Notes: generated by a model from the sequence alone, not told the origin. DNA of 64,000 nucleotides from Firmicutes bacterium CAG:882 (GCA_000435595.1 FR895418.1:24665-88664), one strand, 5' to 3'; positions 1-9,556 are shown, counted from the first letter of the stretch. Translations and numbers: made by a program.

Positions 1-345
1 AGGATATGCAAGTCCCCTCACGGGCTGTCCCATAATAGCTTCAAGTTTTTTCCTATCCTCCAGGACTTCCTCCGCCACATTCTCAAGCGGGCATCTTGCA
101 ATTGTCGGATGTGTCACGGTATGACATGCAATCTCATGTCCCTCATAAAGCTTTAAAAACTCCTCCGGCTGAACCTTCTCCCCGTATGTATTGTGAAAAA
201 TTCCCGAGTTGATGTTGAAGGTTCCCTTTATTCCATATTTATTAAATATGGACACAAGTCTCCTGTCCTCGGTTCTTCCGTCATCATAGCTCATTGTGAG
301 TGCCTTATGCTTTCCCCCCGGAAAGCAATAATATACTTTTGCCAT
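1..345 (-). CDS. Polysaccharide deacetylase, NodB-type (partial, C-terminus outside window)
   Basis: Only the first 115 residues lie in the window; the gene continues past the left edge. Motif 1 (TMSYDDG, residues 17-23), motif 2 (HTVTHPT, residues 75-81, with the metal-binding His pair) and the beginning of motif 3 (GLAYP, 111-115) identify the carbohydrate esterase 4/NodB fold, which removes acetyl or similar groups from sugars with a divalent metal. There is no signal peptide, so a cytosolic enzyme is likely. The ATG at 345 follows an AGGGAG ribosome site. It lies 54 bases downstream of the PL11 lyase and probably belongs to the same operon; deacetylation of imported pectic oligosaccharides is my inference, because acetyl groups are common on rhamnogalacturonan. 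Confidence 0.85.
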   Translation of the reverse strand, partial: MAKVYYCFPGGKHKALTMSYDDGRTEDRRLVSIFNKYGIKGTFNINSGIFHNTYGEKVQPEEFLKLYEGHEIACHTVTHPTIARCPLENVAEEVLEDRKKLEAIMGQPVRGLAYP

Positions 346-399
346 AACAATATCTCCCTTCTGCCGCACATACGGCTCCAATCATTTTCTACAGTTATT

Positions 400-2847
400 T
401 TACTCCACATCATCATCCTTTGCAAGCTGTGGAAGCACCCACTTAAAGTCCATATCGGACGCATAATAAAAGCTGGTGTAACAAGGCTGATTGTAGCAGT
501 TATTCTGCCATGCGATTCCGGTGCGGTACATCGTATCGTGCATCAGTGTAAAGAGCTTATGCTTCGTAAGCTCCGTGTTCGTGTATATGCGGACTGCCGA
601 ATTGTCGGCAGTTCTTAAAATTATCTCCTCCCTGAAATCACCGAACACATCTGCAATCAGACAAGGATTTCCCTTGGTTCCGTTGTTGGTAAGAGTCCCC
701 TCCGGCTTCAACATTATTCCATGCGTATTATCATTTATTATTCCACAGTGCTGTTCGTGGATATAGTCAACGCCGTCCGTAATCTGGGTGGAGAGGTCAG
801 ACGCCCATCTGATTGACTGGTTGGTTCCAAGCACCTTATCAGGAAGCTTGTTGCCCTTACAGTCGTACATTTCCTTCACCCACACCTGAAGTCCGCGAAC
901 ACTCGGATTCACATCGCCTATCATACAGCGTCCGAGATCACAGTCTGCAAACTCACCAAAATAAGGCACGCCTGTCTCGGCATCTCTTAATGCCCATCCG
1001 TAAGGAACCGATGCCGCTCCCTCAAATACATTAAATATTTCGTACCCCGGGCGATCAGGGTCTATGCATGCAACATGCATCGCATCACCGTGTCCGAATT
1101 TTGCCTCGACACCATCAGGTCTTATGCCACGGCTTGAGTACAGCACGGAACCATCATGGTCAATAACCGCTGCTCCGTATATAATCTCCTGGCATCCGTC
1201 CCCGTCAACATCTGCCGTGGACAAACTGTGATTTCCCTGTCCGCTCAGGCATCCGTATACAGGGTCAGTTCCGCTCAGGTCGTGCGCATTACCGTCATTG
1301 AAAGGATTGCTCATCGGCACATAACCGCTGTCAATAGTGAAGTATTCCCTATGCTTTCCAGTAAAGAAATCATACGCCGTCATTGTCATTCTCGTATAAT
1401 AACCACGGCATATTATCAGGTAAGGTCTCTCCCCGTCAAGGTATGCCACGCCGGATAAAAATCTGTCGACACGGTTACAAGGCTCTATTCTCTTGAATGC
1501 ATAATCTCCCCACATGAGCCCGTCATCCTCTCTCGGATACCTGAAAGGAATTGTGTCAAGTTCACTTCCATCACCGCCAAACATAGTGAGATACTCAGGA
1601 CCTTCATATATAAAGCCCTCAAACTTTCTAAGCTCATTTTTCGGACTTCTCGACGGAGCATACACATCCATAAAGTAGTCTGCAAGCTCTTCTGCTCCCT
1701 TTTCATCAAGCGGATACTTATGTGTCACAGGCACGCCGAAGCACTCCTCAAGTGTGGACGGCCAGTGCCCCGCCTTCACCTCAGGATGCTCACTCCATGC
1801 CATGAACATCTTTACTATATGCTCGTAGTAATCCTTTGCCGAGCATACATAATTATCGTCGTGGCTTATTCCTGCCTTCACATCAGCCTCAGGCAGGGTT
1901 ATGTACTTCTCTGACTTTACGGAGCCATCGGGATTATACACGGTCATTTTGGTTCCCGGCGCACTCTTTACGGACATCTCTGCCTTTCCGTCACCGTCAA
2001 AATCATAGACAATGAACTGGGTATAATGTGCACCTGAACGGATATTTACCCCCATATCAAGTCTCCACAAAATTTCACCGCTCAGACGATAACAGTCTAT
2101 ATAACACTTTCCCGTATAGCCTTTTATTGACACATCCTGTGAGTTGGTAGGATCCCACTTAACTATGTACTCATATTCACCGTCGCCGTCCACATCACCG
2201 ATGCTCATATCATTAACGCGGTATGTGTAGCTCTCCCCGGCAGGCGTCACCCCGCCCTCCGGAATATGCATTGGAATTTCAATATAATTACTTTCCGTGC
2301 TCCATGCTTTGACAGGTCTGCATGCACTGCCCTCGATTCCTCCACATATCGGAGCGACGCTGTACTCAGCCTCCATCGTGCCGTCTTTATCTATATAATT
2401 CGTGCTGTCTGTCACAACAGCAAGCTTGTTTCCGTTTTTATATACTACATAATCCGTTCCGGTCATCCCCGTCTCGGAATACCCCTTCACCTCATCAAGA
2501 AGCATTCTCCATCCCAAGAATATTCCTGTTTTTGCCTTTACCGCAATGAGACCTCGGTTAAGCTTCTCAAGCTGCGGCTTCATCACTCTCTTTAACGGTG
2601 TTCTAAGCACCTCGGACTTAATCACTTTATCTCCTGCTGCCGCCTCAACATATAGAAAATGCGGTACATGCGTTGATTTGTTTAAATGAAATCTGCACTC
2701 CTTCTGCTCAGACATAAATCTGTACTGCATGGTCTTTGTATTCCTGTCAGCCCAATATACCCTGTATGTATCCGCGCCCGGCACCTCATCCCATGTTATC
2801 TGTGCGCCATGCTCATCAATCTCTGCCAAATTAAGTGTAAAACTCAT
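400..2847 (-). CDS. Rhamnogalacturonan lyase, PL11 family, probably cytosolic
   Basis: An 815-residue protein of polysaccharide lyase family 11 (Bacillus YesW/YesX type), which cleaves the rhamnose-galacturonate backbone by beta-elimination. Order of parts: an extra N-terminal fibronectin-III-like region (about 1-90), the family's own Fn3-like domain beginning LEKLNRGLIAVK, then the beta-propeller with calcium-type DVDGDG, DFDGDG and DVDGDG repeats and a typical FNVFEGAASVPYGWALRD segment. Bacillus YesW is about 620 residues, so this one is long. The start at 2847 is chosen because GGAGG lies 5 bases upstream; an in-frame start 21 bases earlier has no such site. No signal peptide is visible, which suggests action on imported oligosaccharides. 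It follows the binding-protein gene with a stem-loop between them. Confidence 0.9.
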   Translation of the reverse strand: MSFTLNLAEIDEHGAQITWDEVPGADTYRVYWADRNTKTMQYRFMSEQKECRFHLNKSTHVPHFLYVEAAAGDKVIKSEVLRTPLKRVMKPQLEKLNRGLIAVKAKTGIFLGWRMLLDEVKGYSETGMTGTDYVVYKNGNKLAVVTDSTNYIDKDGTMEAEYSVAPICGGIEGSACRPVKAWSTESNYIEIPMHIPEGGVTPAGESYTYRVNDMSIGDVDGDGEYEYIVKWDPTNSQDVSIKGYTGKCYIDCYRLSGEILWRLDMGVNIRSGAHYTQFIVYDFDGDGKAEMSVKSAPGTKMTVYNPDGSVKSEKYITLPEADVKAGISHDDNYVCSAKDYYEHIVKMFMAWSEHPEVKAGHWPSTLEECFGVPVTHKYPLDEKGAEELADYFMDVYAPSRSPKNELRKFEGFIYEGPEYLTMFGGDGSELDTIPFRYPREDDGLMWGDYAFKRIEPCNRVDRFLSGVAYLDGERPYLIICRGYYTRMTMTAYDFFTGKHREYFTIDSGYVPMSNPFNDGNAHDLSGTDPVYGCLSGQGNHSLSTADVDGDGCQEIIYGAAVIDHDGSVLYSSRGIRPDGVEAKFGHGDAMHVACIDPDRPGYEIFNVFEGAASVPYGWALRDAETGVPYFGEFADCDLGRCMIGDVNPSVRGLQVWVKEMYDCKGNKLPDKVLGTNQSIRWASDLSTQITDGVDYIHEQHCGIINDNTHGIMLKPEGTLTNNGTKGNPCLIADVFGDFREEIILRTADNSAVRIYTNTELTKHKLFTLMHDTMYRTGIAWQNNCYNQPCYTSFYYASDMDFKWVLPQLAKDDDVE

Positions 2848-2865
2848 GTCATCCTCCATTTCAAA

Positions 2866-2899
2866 CAATAAGGGGACCGCCTTGCGACAGCCCCCATTG
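2866..2899 (-). terminator. Intercistronic stem-loop between binding protein and lyase genes
   Basis: Arms CAATAAGGGG and CCCCCATTG face each other around a short loop. On the minus strand the hairpin is followed by TTTG but not by a long T run, so it may be an mRNA-stabilising or partly terminating loop that keeps binding-protein mRNA more abundant than lyase mRNA. Confidence 0.5.
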
Positions 2900-2912
2900 T
2901 AATTTTTTGTGA

Positions 2913-4448
2913 TTACTTAACGTACTGAGCGTTAACCTCAGCGATAACGTCGTTACCACCCTGTGTATACCAGGAAGCAATCTGCTCCTCTAACTGAGTC
3001 TTTGTAATCTCACCACAGATGTACTGTGTTCTTGCAACCTTGATAATATCATCAAGTGTTGAACCCATGATTGAGTATGTGGAAGAGTTATTTAAGTATC
3101 CAAGTGCAGGGTTAACTACTGCATAAGGAATGTTAGAAGCGTATACTTCGTTCTGCTTGATTACTCTCTCAGACTGCTCAACCGTAGGAGAAGTAGCTGA
3201 TAAATTAGGAATATACGCTACAGTCTGGTTAAGTGCGGCATAAGCCTTGGAAGCAACGGCATCCTCCTTATCATCATCGATTAAGTAGCCGTTCTCATCT
3301 AAGTGCCAGTGAATTCCTTCAAGACCATAGCTTGAAAGTGTAATCATCTCATCATCGCACATCTTATCGAGGAAGTGGAGACAAGCCTCAATCTTCTCCT
3401 CTGTGTCACATGTTGAAGCAGAAAGTACAAATAATCCGTTGTAACCTGATGTAGCAAGTGTGTGGTCATTGATTGTGCCTACAAGTGTCATTGCAGCAGG
3501 CTCATCAGGATTTGTAACTGACTTAACATCATTGTTTACAAAGTAATCCCAGATTCTTCTTGAACCGTCAAGAACGTCACAGAATGCTCCGGCAACGCCG
3601 TTCTTTACATCCTGATTCCATGTATCAGTACCACGAACTGCCCAGTCGTTAGCGATAAGGCCTTCATCGTATAACTTCTTGAACCAGTCAAGAGCCTCGA
3701 AGTACTCAGGCTGCTCAAATACAGGTCTTAACTCGCCCTGAGCGTTCTCATACCAGCCGTTGCCTACACCGAACCATGTCTGCATTACATCAAAAGGACC
3801 TGTGTATGAGCAGAGCTCAAGTGCGTATGTATCATCCTTGCCGTTTCCGTCCGGATCACCGTATGTGAACTTATAGAATAAGTCATAAACATCATCGATT
3901 GTCTTTGGCTCCTCTGTTATGCCGACTGCCTCTGCCCAGTCTGTTCTGTATCCGAGACCGTTACGTCCGAGTGTTCTTGCACGATATACACCGATTAACT
4001 GTCCGTTAACCGTACATGTATCGTTTACAGCCTTGATTGACTGTGAAAGGTTAGGATACTTCTCTGAGTCATAGATGTACTTGCTTAAGTCTACGAATGC
4101 ACCCTGCTCAGCAGCGGATACGATTGCACCGTCGATGCTTCCGATAGCCATAATCATAGGCATTGTGGAAGGATTTGCAAGAGCAAGTGAAACCTTCTCT
4201 GAGAGAACATCATTTGCAACCCATGTAAACTCTACATGTGTGTTGGTATAGTCCTCCATCTTAGCTACAACCTCATCTGCATGGTCGCCTGAAAGAGGGC
4301 TTCCCTCGAAGTCAATTGTCTGGAATGTAATTGTCGGTCTTCCCTTCTCATCTGTCTTGGCATTGTTCTGCTTGTTGCAGCCTACGCTTCCGAACACCAT
4401 TGCGGATGTAAGCACTAAAGCAGCAGCCTTCATTGCATTACGATTCAT
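2913..4448 (-). CDS. Sugar ABC transporter substrate-binding lipoprotein (LplA/YtcQ type)
   Basis: A 511-residue extracellular solute-binding protein of the large family-1 type that pairs with LplB/LplC permeases. The N-terminus is a lipoprotein signal peptide with the lipobox GSVGC (Cys 24), followed by the mature domain starting NKQNNAK. A calcium-type loop DPDGNGKDD is visible near residue 200. The gene sits downstream of its two permeases and upstream of the PL11 lyase, so the ligand is probably a rhamnogalacturonan oligosaccharide. No ATPase gene is nearby; such transporters commonly use a shared MsmK-type ATPase encoded elsewhere. Confidence 0.9.
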   Translation of the reverse strand: MNRNAMKAAALVLTSAMVFGSVGCNKQNNAKTDEKGRPTITFQTIDFEGSPLSGDHADEVVAKMEDYTNTHVEFTWVANDVLSEKVSLALANPSTMPMIMAIGSIDGAIVSAAEQGAFVDLSKYIYDSEKYPNLSQSIKAVNDTCTVNGQLIGVYRARTLGRNGLGYRTDWAEAVGITEEPKTIDDVYDLFYKFTYGDPDGNGKDDTYALELCSYTGPFDVMQTWFGVGNGWYENAQGELRPVFEQPEYFEALDWFKKLYDEGLIANDWAVRGTDTWNQDVKNGVAGAFCDVLDGSRRIWDYFVNNDVKSVTNPDEPAAMTLVGTINDHTLATSGYNGLFVLSASTCDTEEKIEACLHFLDKMCDDEMITLSSYGLEGIHWHLDENGYLIDDDKEDAVASKAYAALNQTVAYIPNLSATSPTVEQSERVIKQNEVYASNIPYAVVNPALGYLNNSSTYSIMGSTLDDIIKVARTQYICGEITKTQLEEQIASWYTQGGNDVIAEVNAQYVK

Positions 4449-4510
4449 AGTTTTTGTTCCTCCTCTTAATAAAAAGATAAATAATAGATAAATGATTTAT
4501 AGCATCAAAG

Positions 4511-5437
4511 TCAGCCCTTCACCGCGCCAACCATAACACCCTTTGCGAAATACTTCTGTACAAACGGGTAAACAACCAAAATCGGAATGGTTGCAAACAT
4601 TGTAGCCGCCATCTTAACCGCCTTGTCAGGAGGTGTACCCTGTGCCTCATAATCGAACTGTGACGTATCGATACCACCTGCCAGAAGAACGATTCTTCTT
4701 AATACTATCTGTACAACTTCCTTCGATGAATCCTTTAAGTAAATCATTGCACTGAAATAGTCATTCCAATGTCCTACTGCGTAAAACAGTGAGATAGATG
4801 CTATAACAGGCTTTGAGAGCGGGAGAACAATCTGCCAGAATATCCTTATATCGGTACAGCCGTCAACTCTTGCTGCCTCCTCAAGCTCTGTAGGTAAATC
4901 CTGGAAGAAGTTCTTTACAATAATCATATTGAATGGATTGATTGCTCCCATGAGAATCAGTACCCAGAATGTGTTGTAAAGATGAAGTGTCTGCATCCAG
5001 ATAAATGTCGGTATCATTCCGCCTCCGAAAAGCATTGTGACGATAACCATGTTGAGAAGTCCGTTACGTCCTCTTAAGTAGCTCTTTGAGAGCGGATAAG
5101 CAAATGTTGTTGTAAAAAACATATTCACAAACGTACCTACTATAGTTATAAAGAGTGAGTTCTTAAGTCCTCTGAAAACCTCTCCTGTCTTAGCTATGTA
5201 GTAGTACGCATTGAATGAAATCTCATGTGGGATAATGAAGAACGCCCTCTCCGTGAGCTCTTTCTCTGTTGCAAATGAACCTGCTATTACATACAGGAAG
5301 GGAAGCAGCGTTGAAATTCCGATTAAGCCCACAATGACATATATAAGTACATCAACGATTCTTTCGCCTGTGCTCATTTTTATCTTGTTCTGTCTGGCTG
5401 TATGATATACAACCTTGTCTTCTTTCGCCTTAGCCAT
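4511..5437 (-). CDS. Sugar ABC transporter permease (MalG/LplC type)
   Basis: A 308-residue inner-membrane permease with six predicted helices. The EAA loop that contacts the ATPase is seen as EEAARVDGCTD followed by IVLPLSKP, and the C-terminus GVMVGAVKG is typical for MalG-like subunits. The start at 5437 follows an AGGAG-like site just after the partner permease, with a 17-base gap. With the neighbouring permease and binding protein it forms the importer of the rhamnogalacturonan locus; substrate assignment rests on that context. Confidence 0.92.
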   Translation of the reverse strand: MAKAKEDKVVYHTARQNKIKMSTGERIVDVLIYVIVGLIGISTLLPFLYVIAGSFATEKELTERAFFIIPHEISFNAYYYIAKTGEVFRGLKNSLFITIVGTFVNMFFTTTFAYPLSKSYLRGRNGLLNMVIVTMLFGGGMIPTFIWMQTLHLYNTFWVLILMGAINPFNMIIVKNFFQDLPTELEEAARVDGCTDIRIFWQIVLPLSKPVIASISLFYAVGHWNDYFSAMIYLKDSSKEVVQIVLRRIVLLAGGIDTSQFDYEAQGTPPDKAVKMAATMFATIPILVVYPFVQKYFAKGVMVGAVKG

Positions 5438-5454
5438 GTCGAAGCTGCTCCTTT

Positions 5455-6414
5455 CTAATATATTCCACGCTCACCGAACTTTTTAGCAAGCCAGTTAGCC
5501 GATAATACAAGAATCATACTTACAACAGATTTGAACAAACCTGCCGCCGTTGACAGCGAATACTGTGCTCCTCTGATACCCTTCATGTACACATAGGTAT
5601 CGAAAACCTCGGCTGCCTTCACATTCAAATCATTTCTCATAAGGAAAATCTGCTCATATCCTGTATTTAAGAGTCCACCGATTCTTAAGATAAGCATCAT
5701 GATAACCGTTCCCTTGATTGAAGGGAGAGTTATATTCCACATAAGTCTCCAGCGTCCTGCACCATCAATTCTTGCTGCCTCGTAAAGCTGCATGTCTACA
5801 CCGGCGAGTGCCGCAAGGAAAATGATTGTACCATAACCAGTCTCTTTCCATATTGACTGTCCTACGATAAGCCCTTTAAAGTACTTTGCCTTGCCAAGGA
5901 AATTGACAGGATTGCCTGTGAGCTTGGTTATGATCATGTTCACAATACCATCGTTTACATTTAAAAGCTGATATGTAATACTTGCCACGATAACCCATGA
6001 AATAAAGTGTGGTACATATATAAATGTCTGTACCACTCTCTTGTAGCCCGAATGTCTTATCTCATTTAAGAAGAGTGATAAGATAATCGGTGCCGGGAAG
6101 TAAAGCACAAGGCTTAAAAGCGAAATGCCAAGTGTATTCTCCAAAAGCATCATAAAGTCGGCACCTCTGAAGAAATTTCTGAAGTTCTGCCAGCCTACGA
6201 ACTGGCTTCCAAAAATACCCTTGAATGGGCTATAGTTCTGGAAGGCTATTATAATGCCTGCCATAGGAATGTAGCGGAAAATAATAAAGTATAAAAGTCC
6301 CGGTAAAAGCATCAGGTATAATCCCTTGTGATGAAGAACGAATTTCCAGAACGGAATTTTCTTTTCCATCACTATAGCGGAACCGGAGGACTTTCTTTTA
6401 TTTGTCTTTGCCAT
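5455..6414 (-). CDS. Sugar ABC transporter permease (MalF/LplB type)
   Basis: A 319-residue permease of the LplB/YteP group. The EAA loop reads YEAARIDGAGRW then ITLPSIKG. The start at 6414 (MAKTNK) is preferred because an AGGGAGG ribosome site precedes it by 5 bases; a longer in-frame version starting near 6483 has no site. It is the first gene of the transporter operon, with a promoter and cre-like site about 140-170 bases upstream. Its partners are the permease at 4511-5437 and the lipoprotein at 2913-4448. Confidence 0.92.
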   Translation of the reverse strand: MAKTNKRKSSGSAIVMEKKIPFWKFVLHHKGLYLMLLPGLLYFIIFRYIPMAGIIIAFQNYSPFKGIFGSQFVGWQNFRNFFRGADFMMLLENTLGISLLSLVLYFPAPIILSLFLNEIRHSGYKRVVQTFIYVPHFISWVIVASITYQLLNVNDGIVNMIITKLTGNPVNFLGKAKYFKGLIVGQSIWKETGYGTIIFLAALAGVDMQLYEAARIDGAGRWRLMWNITLPSIKGTVIMMLILRIGGLLNTGYEQIFLMRNDLNVKAAEVFDTYVYMKGIRGAQYSLSTAAGLFKSVVSMILVLSANWLAKKFGERGIY

Positions 6415-6550
6415 TTTTCCTCCCTCTTTCTTAATAATGATTTTTTTTGCTGTGATCTGTATTTGCCTGCCCGGCATCCACAATCACCGCCTTTAGGCAA
6501 ATATTACATGATAATCGCTGTTACATCAATAATCAGAATCTCACTTTTTA

Positions 6551-6579
6551 TGCATATATTTCAATTATTACATTGTAAA
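6551..6579 (-). promoter_or_regulatory. Putative promoter of the rhamnogalacturonan transporter operon
   Basis: On the minus strand TTTACA (6574-6579) is followed after 17 bases by TATGCA (6551-6556), about 140 bases before the permease start at 6414. The -10 match is moderate. The remaining gap (6415-6716) holds the stem-loop at 6617-6670 and is otherwise AT-rich with nothing else recognised. Confidence 0.45.
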
Positions 6580-6587
6580 CACTTACA
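6574..6587. promoter_or_regulatory. cre-like site (CcpA operator) over the -35 box
   Basis: TGTAAACACTTACA is an inverted repeat that fits the catabolite-responsive-element pattern TGWAANCGNTNWCA at all fixed positions but one (A for the central G). It overlaps the -35 hexamer of the transporter operon, a position where CcpA binding would repress a pectin-use operon when preferred sugars are present. Assignment is by pattern only. Confidence 0.45.
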
Positions 6588-6616
6588 TTTTGTGCATTTT
6601 GACCATAAAAAACAAA

Positions 6617-6670
6617 AAATAATCATTCTTCATCAGGTCTTTTTGTGCCGCATGTTAAGAATGATTATTT
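6617..6670 (-). terminator. Terminator-like inverted repeat after the AraC-type regulator gene
   Basis: A perfect 14-bp inverted repeat (AAATAATCATTCTT / AAGAATGATTATTT) with a 26-base loop. Read on the minus strand, the second arm runs into a T-rich stretch (TTTTTTGTTTTTT), as in an intrinsic terminator for the regulator gene ending at 6717. The stem is AT-rich and the loop long, so an operator role is also possible. Confidence 0.5.
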
Positions 6671-6716
6671 ATTTTTAAAAATATTTTTATGTTTTTTTAT
6701 ATGGTTTTTCTTTTAT

Positions 6717-9050
6717 TTATCTTTTTTTAAATTCCTGACGGTATTTTCCCGGAGTCATGTCCGTCATCTTACTGAAAAATCTGATAAAATTCTGTGCGTT
6801 CGTATACTTAAGCTTCTCAGCTATTGCCGCAACACTCATATCAGTGGTTGTGAGAAGTTCCTTCGCACGCTCTGTCTTATACTGTGCTATGTACTCCGTG
6901 AATGTCATTCCGGCCTCATTCTTTATAATCTTCCACAGATAATTCGGATGATAATCCAACATTTCCGCACACTCGGACAATGTTATGTCTCCGTCCTTCT
7001 CACAGACAACCTGTTTTATCCTCTCCATAAGCTCACCGGAGCGGCTTCCCTGTGCCTCATCGATTGAAAGTATAATCGGTTCAAGCACATCTGCTCGCAG
7101 ATACTTTTTGAGTCTGCCTGAATCGTATATTTGGCTCGCCTTTGAGAATATATCGGAATCATTGATGCTCTGTCCCGGCACTGCACCAAGCTCTGACGGA
7201 ATCATAAGCACCGTCATAATCATTCGGTAGACATATACATAATTATCATTTCCTACCCCATGATTGAACATATCGTCAACAAACTCATCCATATACCTTG
7301 CAGCACTCTCCATATCACATTTCTCGACAGCCTCCTTGATTTTCTTTTCAAGAACCGTGTCATAATTATAATGTGATGTCCTGCTGCCGTCCTCAGGCGA
7401 ATAAAATACAAGCCCTTCCTTGCCCCTAAGCTTAGGCTCAACAGCCTTTCTCGCTTCCTTGTATGCACTTCTGAGCACTCCAAGTGTTTCCTTTATCGAG
7501 CTTACACCCATAACAAGCTGCAAATCAGGATTTTCCTTGGCAAGATAGAGATTTATCGAGTTGTACAGTCTCTCCATCTTCATATTAAGCATAACTTCAC
7601 CGTCTGAGGCTGCTGTAAATACCAGAACATTGGAGTGAAAGACAACCGGAAGGTAAAACAATTCATTGATATCGCCCGTGAACCTTCCGATCAGCTCCTT
7701 AACCAATGCGTCATCGACCGGCTCATAGGTATTCCTGTTTCGAACAATTCCGACTGCCGCCATATAGAACCGCTTTGCAGAAAAATCAAGCTGTTCCATA
7801 TTTCTCTTCAATTCTTCCCCGCTCAGTTCTCCTTTAATCAATGCCATGGTCGTCATGACCAGAAGCTTTTCCTTATGCGCCTGAGACAGTTCCTCCGCCT
7901 GTTCCTTATTGCTGACAAGAATATTGACCTGCCTTGCGATATTTTCAAGCTCATTTCTTCTATGAGCTGCAGCGGGCTGTCTCTCCTGCGCCGGTACACT
8001 CTCTTCCATGCGAATCGTGTTCTCCGCATCAATATGTCCGGCAAGGCTTCCGACCTTTCCGGCAAGTGCCGCCACAGGCTGATATAGCTTTCTCGATGAC
8101 CAAAAAACAGCTATGAACATGGCTGCCGCTAATATGATGATAATGAGTGTTCCGCTCCATATACTGTCAACATCTCCCCATGCCGAGCTTATATCTCCCG
8201 CAATATAATAACTCATTCCGAGAACCTTTGAATACTTTTTCACAACCGTATACGTCTTACCGTCAGAAAGTCTCACGGTACTCCCCGACATTGATGTGAA
8301 CTTCCGTGCAAGCTCGTCATTTGTCGAATAAATTATATTCCCGTCATCCATCACAATAGCACCATCAAACTTCGAGAGGTTATTGCTGACCTTTGCAATA
8401 AGTCCATTGTAATCAATCTTTATTATACTCATGGCATCCGAATTAAGCCCGATTGTAGGAAGTCTCATGATAAAGCACAAGCCCTCATGGTCCGCATATT
8501 CTCTCGGAACCATACTTTGACCATAACCGTCAGGATTAAAATTCCAATAATATGGATTGAAAAAAGACCTGTTGGTTTTATACAGTGCTTCCACATCCGA
8601 TTTGTTAATCAGTTTATCATACGGATACATGCCTCTTGAGCTATACACCCACCCTGTCCTAAAATTAACAATCGTAAAACCGCTCACATACTCTGAAAAT
8701 ACCGAATTGCCGTTTAACACATCCGATATCCCTATAAGCTTAGAATAATCTGAATATCTTGCCTCATTCTCAACAAACCATTTTACTCTGTCATCCGATG
8801 CCGCACCGACATAGTATCCCTGAAGCTGTGCCAGAAGCTCATCCAAATTGCCCTGAAGCTGTGATGCCGCCGCCTCAGTTGAAATTTCCAATTTTTCGTG
8901 GCTTTTTGAGACATATATATATGTAGCAAATGCACTCAGAAGCACAAGCGGAAAAAAAGTAAGAACAAACTGGTACAAGAATATTCTCATCTCATACCAG
9001 CTCAGTCTGTACCTGTGTTTTAAGTTGTCATTACCAGCGGATAAAGCCAA
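6717..9050 (-). CDS. Membrane-anchored AraC-family regulator (YesS-like)
   Basis: A 777-residue protein: one helix at about 22-48, an extracytoplasmic sensor region to about 290, a second helix near 295-315 (TLIIIILAAAMFIAVFW), a cytoplasmic linker, and a C-terminal AraC helix-turn-helix pair (about 680-775) with ISLSECAEMLDYHPNYLWKIIK-like first helix set and LKYTNAQNFIRFFSKMT second. This architecture is that of Bacillus YesS, a regulator in the rhamnogalacturonan cluster, and the gene is next to such a locus here, so it probably activates it on sensing pectic sugars or ligand-loaded binding protein. The start is a TTG at 9050 with AGGGGG eight bases upstream; it begins 5 bases after folA, an odd operon partner. 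Confidence 0.85.
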   Translation of the reverse strand: MALSAGNDNLKHRYRLSWYEMRIFLYQFVLTFFPLVLLSAFATYIYVSKSHEKLEISTEAAASQLQGNLDELLAQLQGYYVGAASDDRVKWFVENEARYSDYSKLIGISDVLNGNSVFSEYVSGFTIVNFRTGWVYSSRGMYPYDKLINKSDVEALYKTNRSFFNPYYWNFNPDGYGQSMVPREYADHEGLCFIMRLPTIGLNSDAMSIIKIDYNGLIAKVSNNLSKFDGAIVMDDGNIIYSTNDELARKFTSMSGSTVRLSDGKTYTVVKKYSKVLGMSYYIAGDISSAWGDVDSIWSGTLIIIILAAAMFIAVFWSSRKLYQPVAALAGKVGSLAGHIDAENTIRMEESVPAQERQPAAAHRRNELENIARQVNILVSNKEQAEELSQAHKEKLLVMTTMALIKGELSGEELKRNMEQLDFSAKRFYMAAVGIVRNRNTYEPVDDALVKELIGRFTGDINELFYLPVVFHSNVLVFTAASDGEVMLNMKMERLYNSINLYLAKENPDLQLVMGVSSIKETLGVLRSAYKEARKAVEPKLRGKEGLVFYSPEDGSRTSHYNYDTVLEKKIKEAVEKCDMESAARYMDEFVDDMFNHGVGNDNYVYVYRMIMTVLMIPSELGAVPGQSINDSDIFSKASQIYDSGRLKKYLRADVLEPIILSIDEAQGSRSGELMERIKQVVCEKDGDITLSECAEMLDYHPNYLWKIIKNEAGMTFTEYIAQYKTERAKELLTTTDMSVAAIAEKLKYTNAQNFIRFFSKMTDMTPGKYRQEFKKR

Positions 9051-9055
9051 AAAAA

Positions 9056-9544
9056 TTACCCCCTTACATATTTAACAAAATAATACTCCAAGTCAAAGTA
9101 GGTCTGCTCCTCACTCTCCGACTCAATATGCCAGTCCGCATCGTTGTCAAGATTAGGAAAATATCTGTCTGCCTGATAGGTATAATCAATCTTTGTGATA
9201 TATGCCGTGTCACAATACGGGAGAAGCTCCTCATATACGGATTCCCCTCCTATGACGTAAACATCCTCGGTATTGTACTGCTTAAGCTTATCAAGAAGCT
9301 CCTCAATGCCGTAAACAAGTTCCGCATCCTTTACCCTGAGTGCTCTGTCACCGGTAAGTACTATATTGGTACGGTTCTTAAGCGGCATTCCGTTCGGGAA
9401 TGTCTCCATAGTCTTTCTTCCCATCACAACAACCTTTCCGGTTGTGATCTTCTGAAACCACTTCTGGTCGTTGGGAATTTTTACCAATAATTCATTTTTG
9501 TATCCTATTGCCCAATTTGCGTCAACCGCCGCTATTACATTCAT
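9056..9544 (-). CDS. folA: Dihydrofolate reductase
   Basis: A 162-residue enzyme that reduces dihydrofolate to tetrahydrofolate with NADPH. The N-terminal strand MNVIAAVDANWAIGYKNELL, the acidic active-site residue in KIPNDQKWF, VVVMGRKTMET (cofactor) and VYVIGGESVYE are all family hallmarks. The start at 9544 gives the standard N-terminus; in-frame GTG and ATG codons upstream lie inside a duplicated 33-bp segment and would add ten residues that DHFRs lack. GGAGG is 12 bases upstream, slightly far. It follows hflX and precedes the YesS-like gene. Confidence 0.93.
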   Translation of the reverse strand: MNVIAAVDANWAIGYKNELLVKIPNDQKWFQKITTGKVVVMGRKTMETFPNGMPLKNRTNIVLTGDRALRVKDAELVYGIEELLDKLKQYNTEDVYVIGGESVYEELLPYCDTAYITKIDYTYQADRYFPNLDNDADWHIESESEEQTYFDLEYYFVKYVRG

Positions 9545-9556
9545 CTGCCTGTTAAC

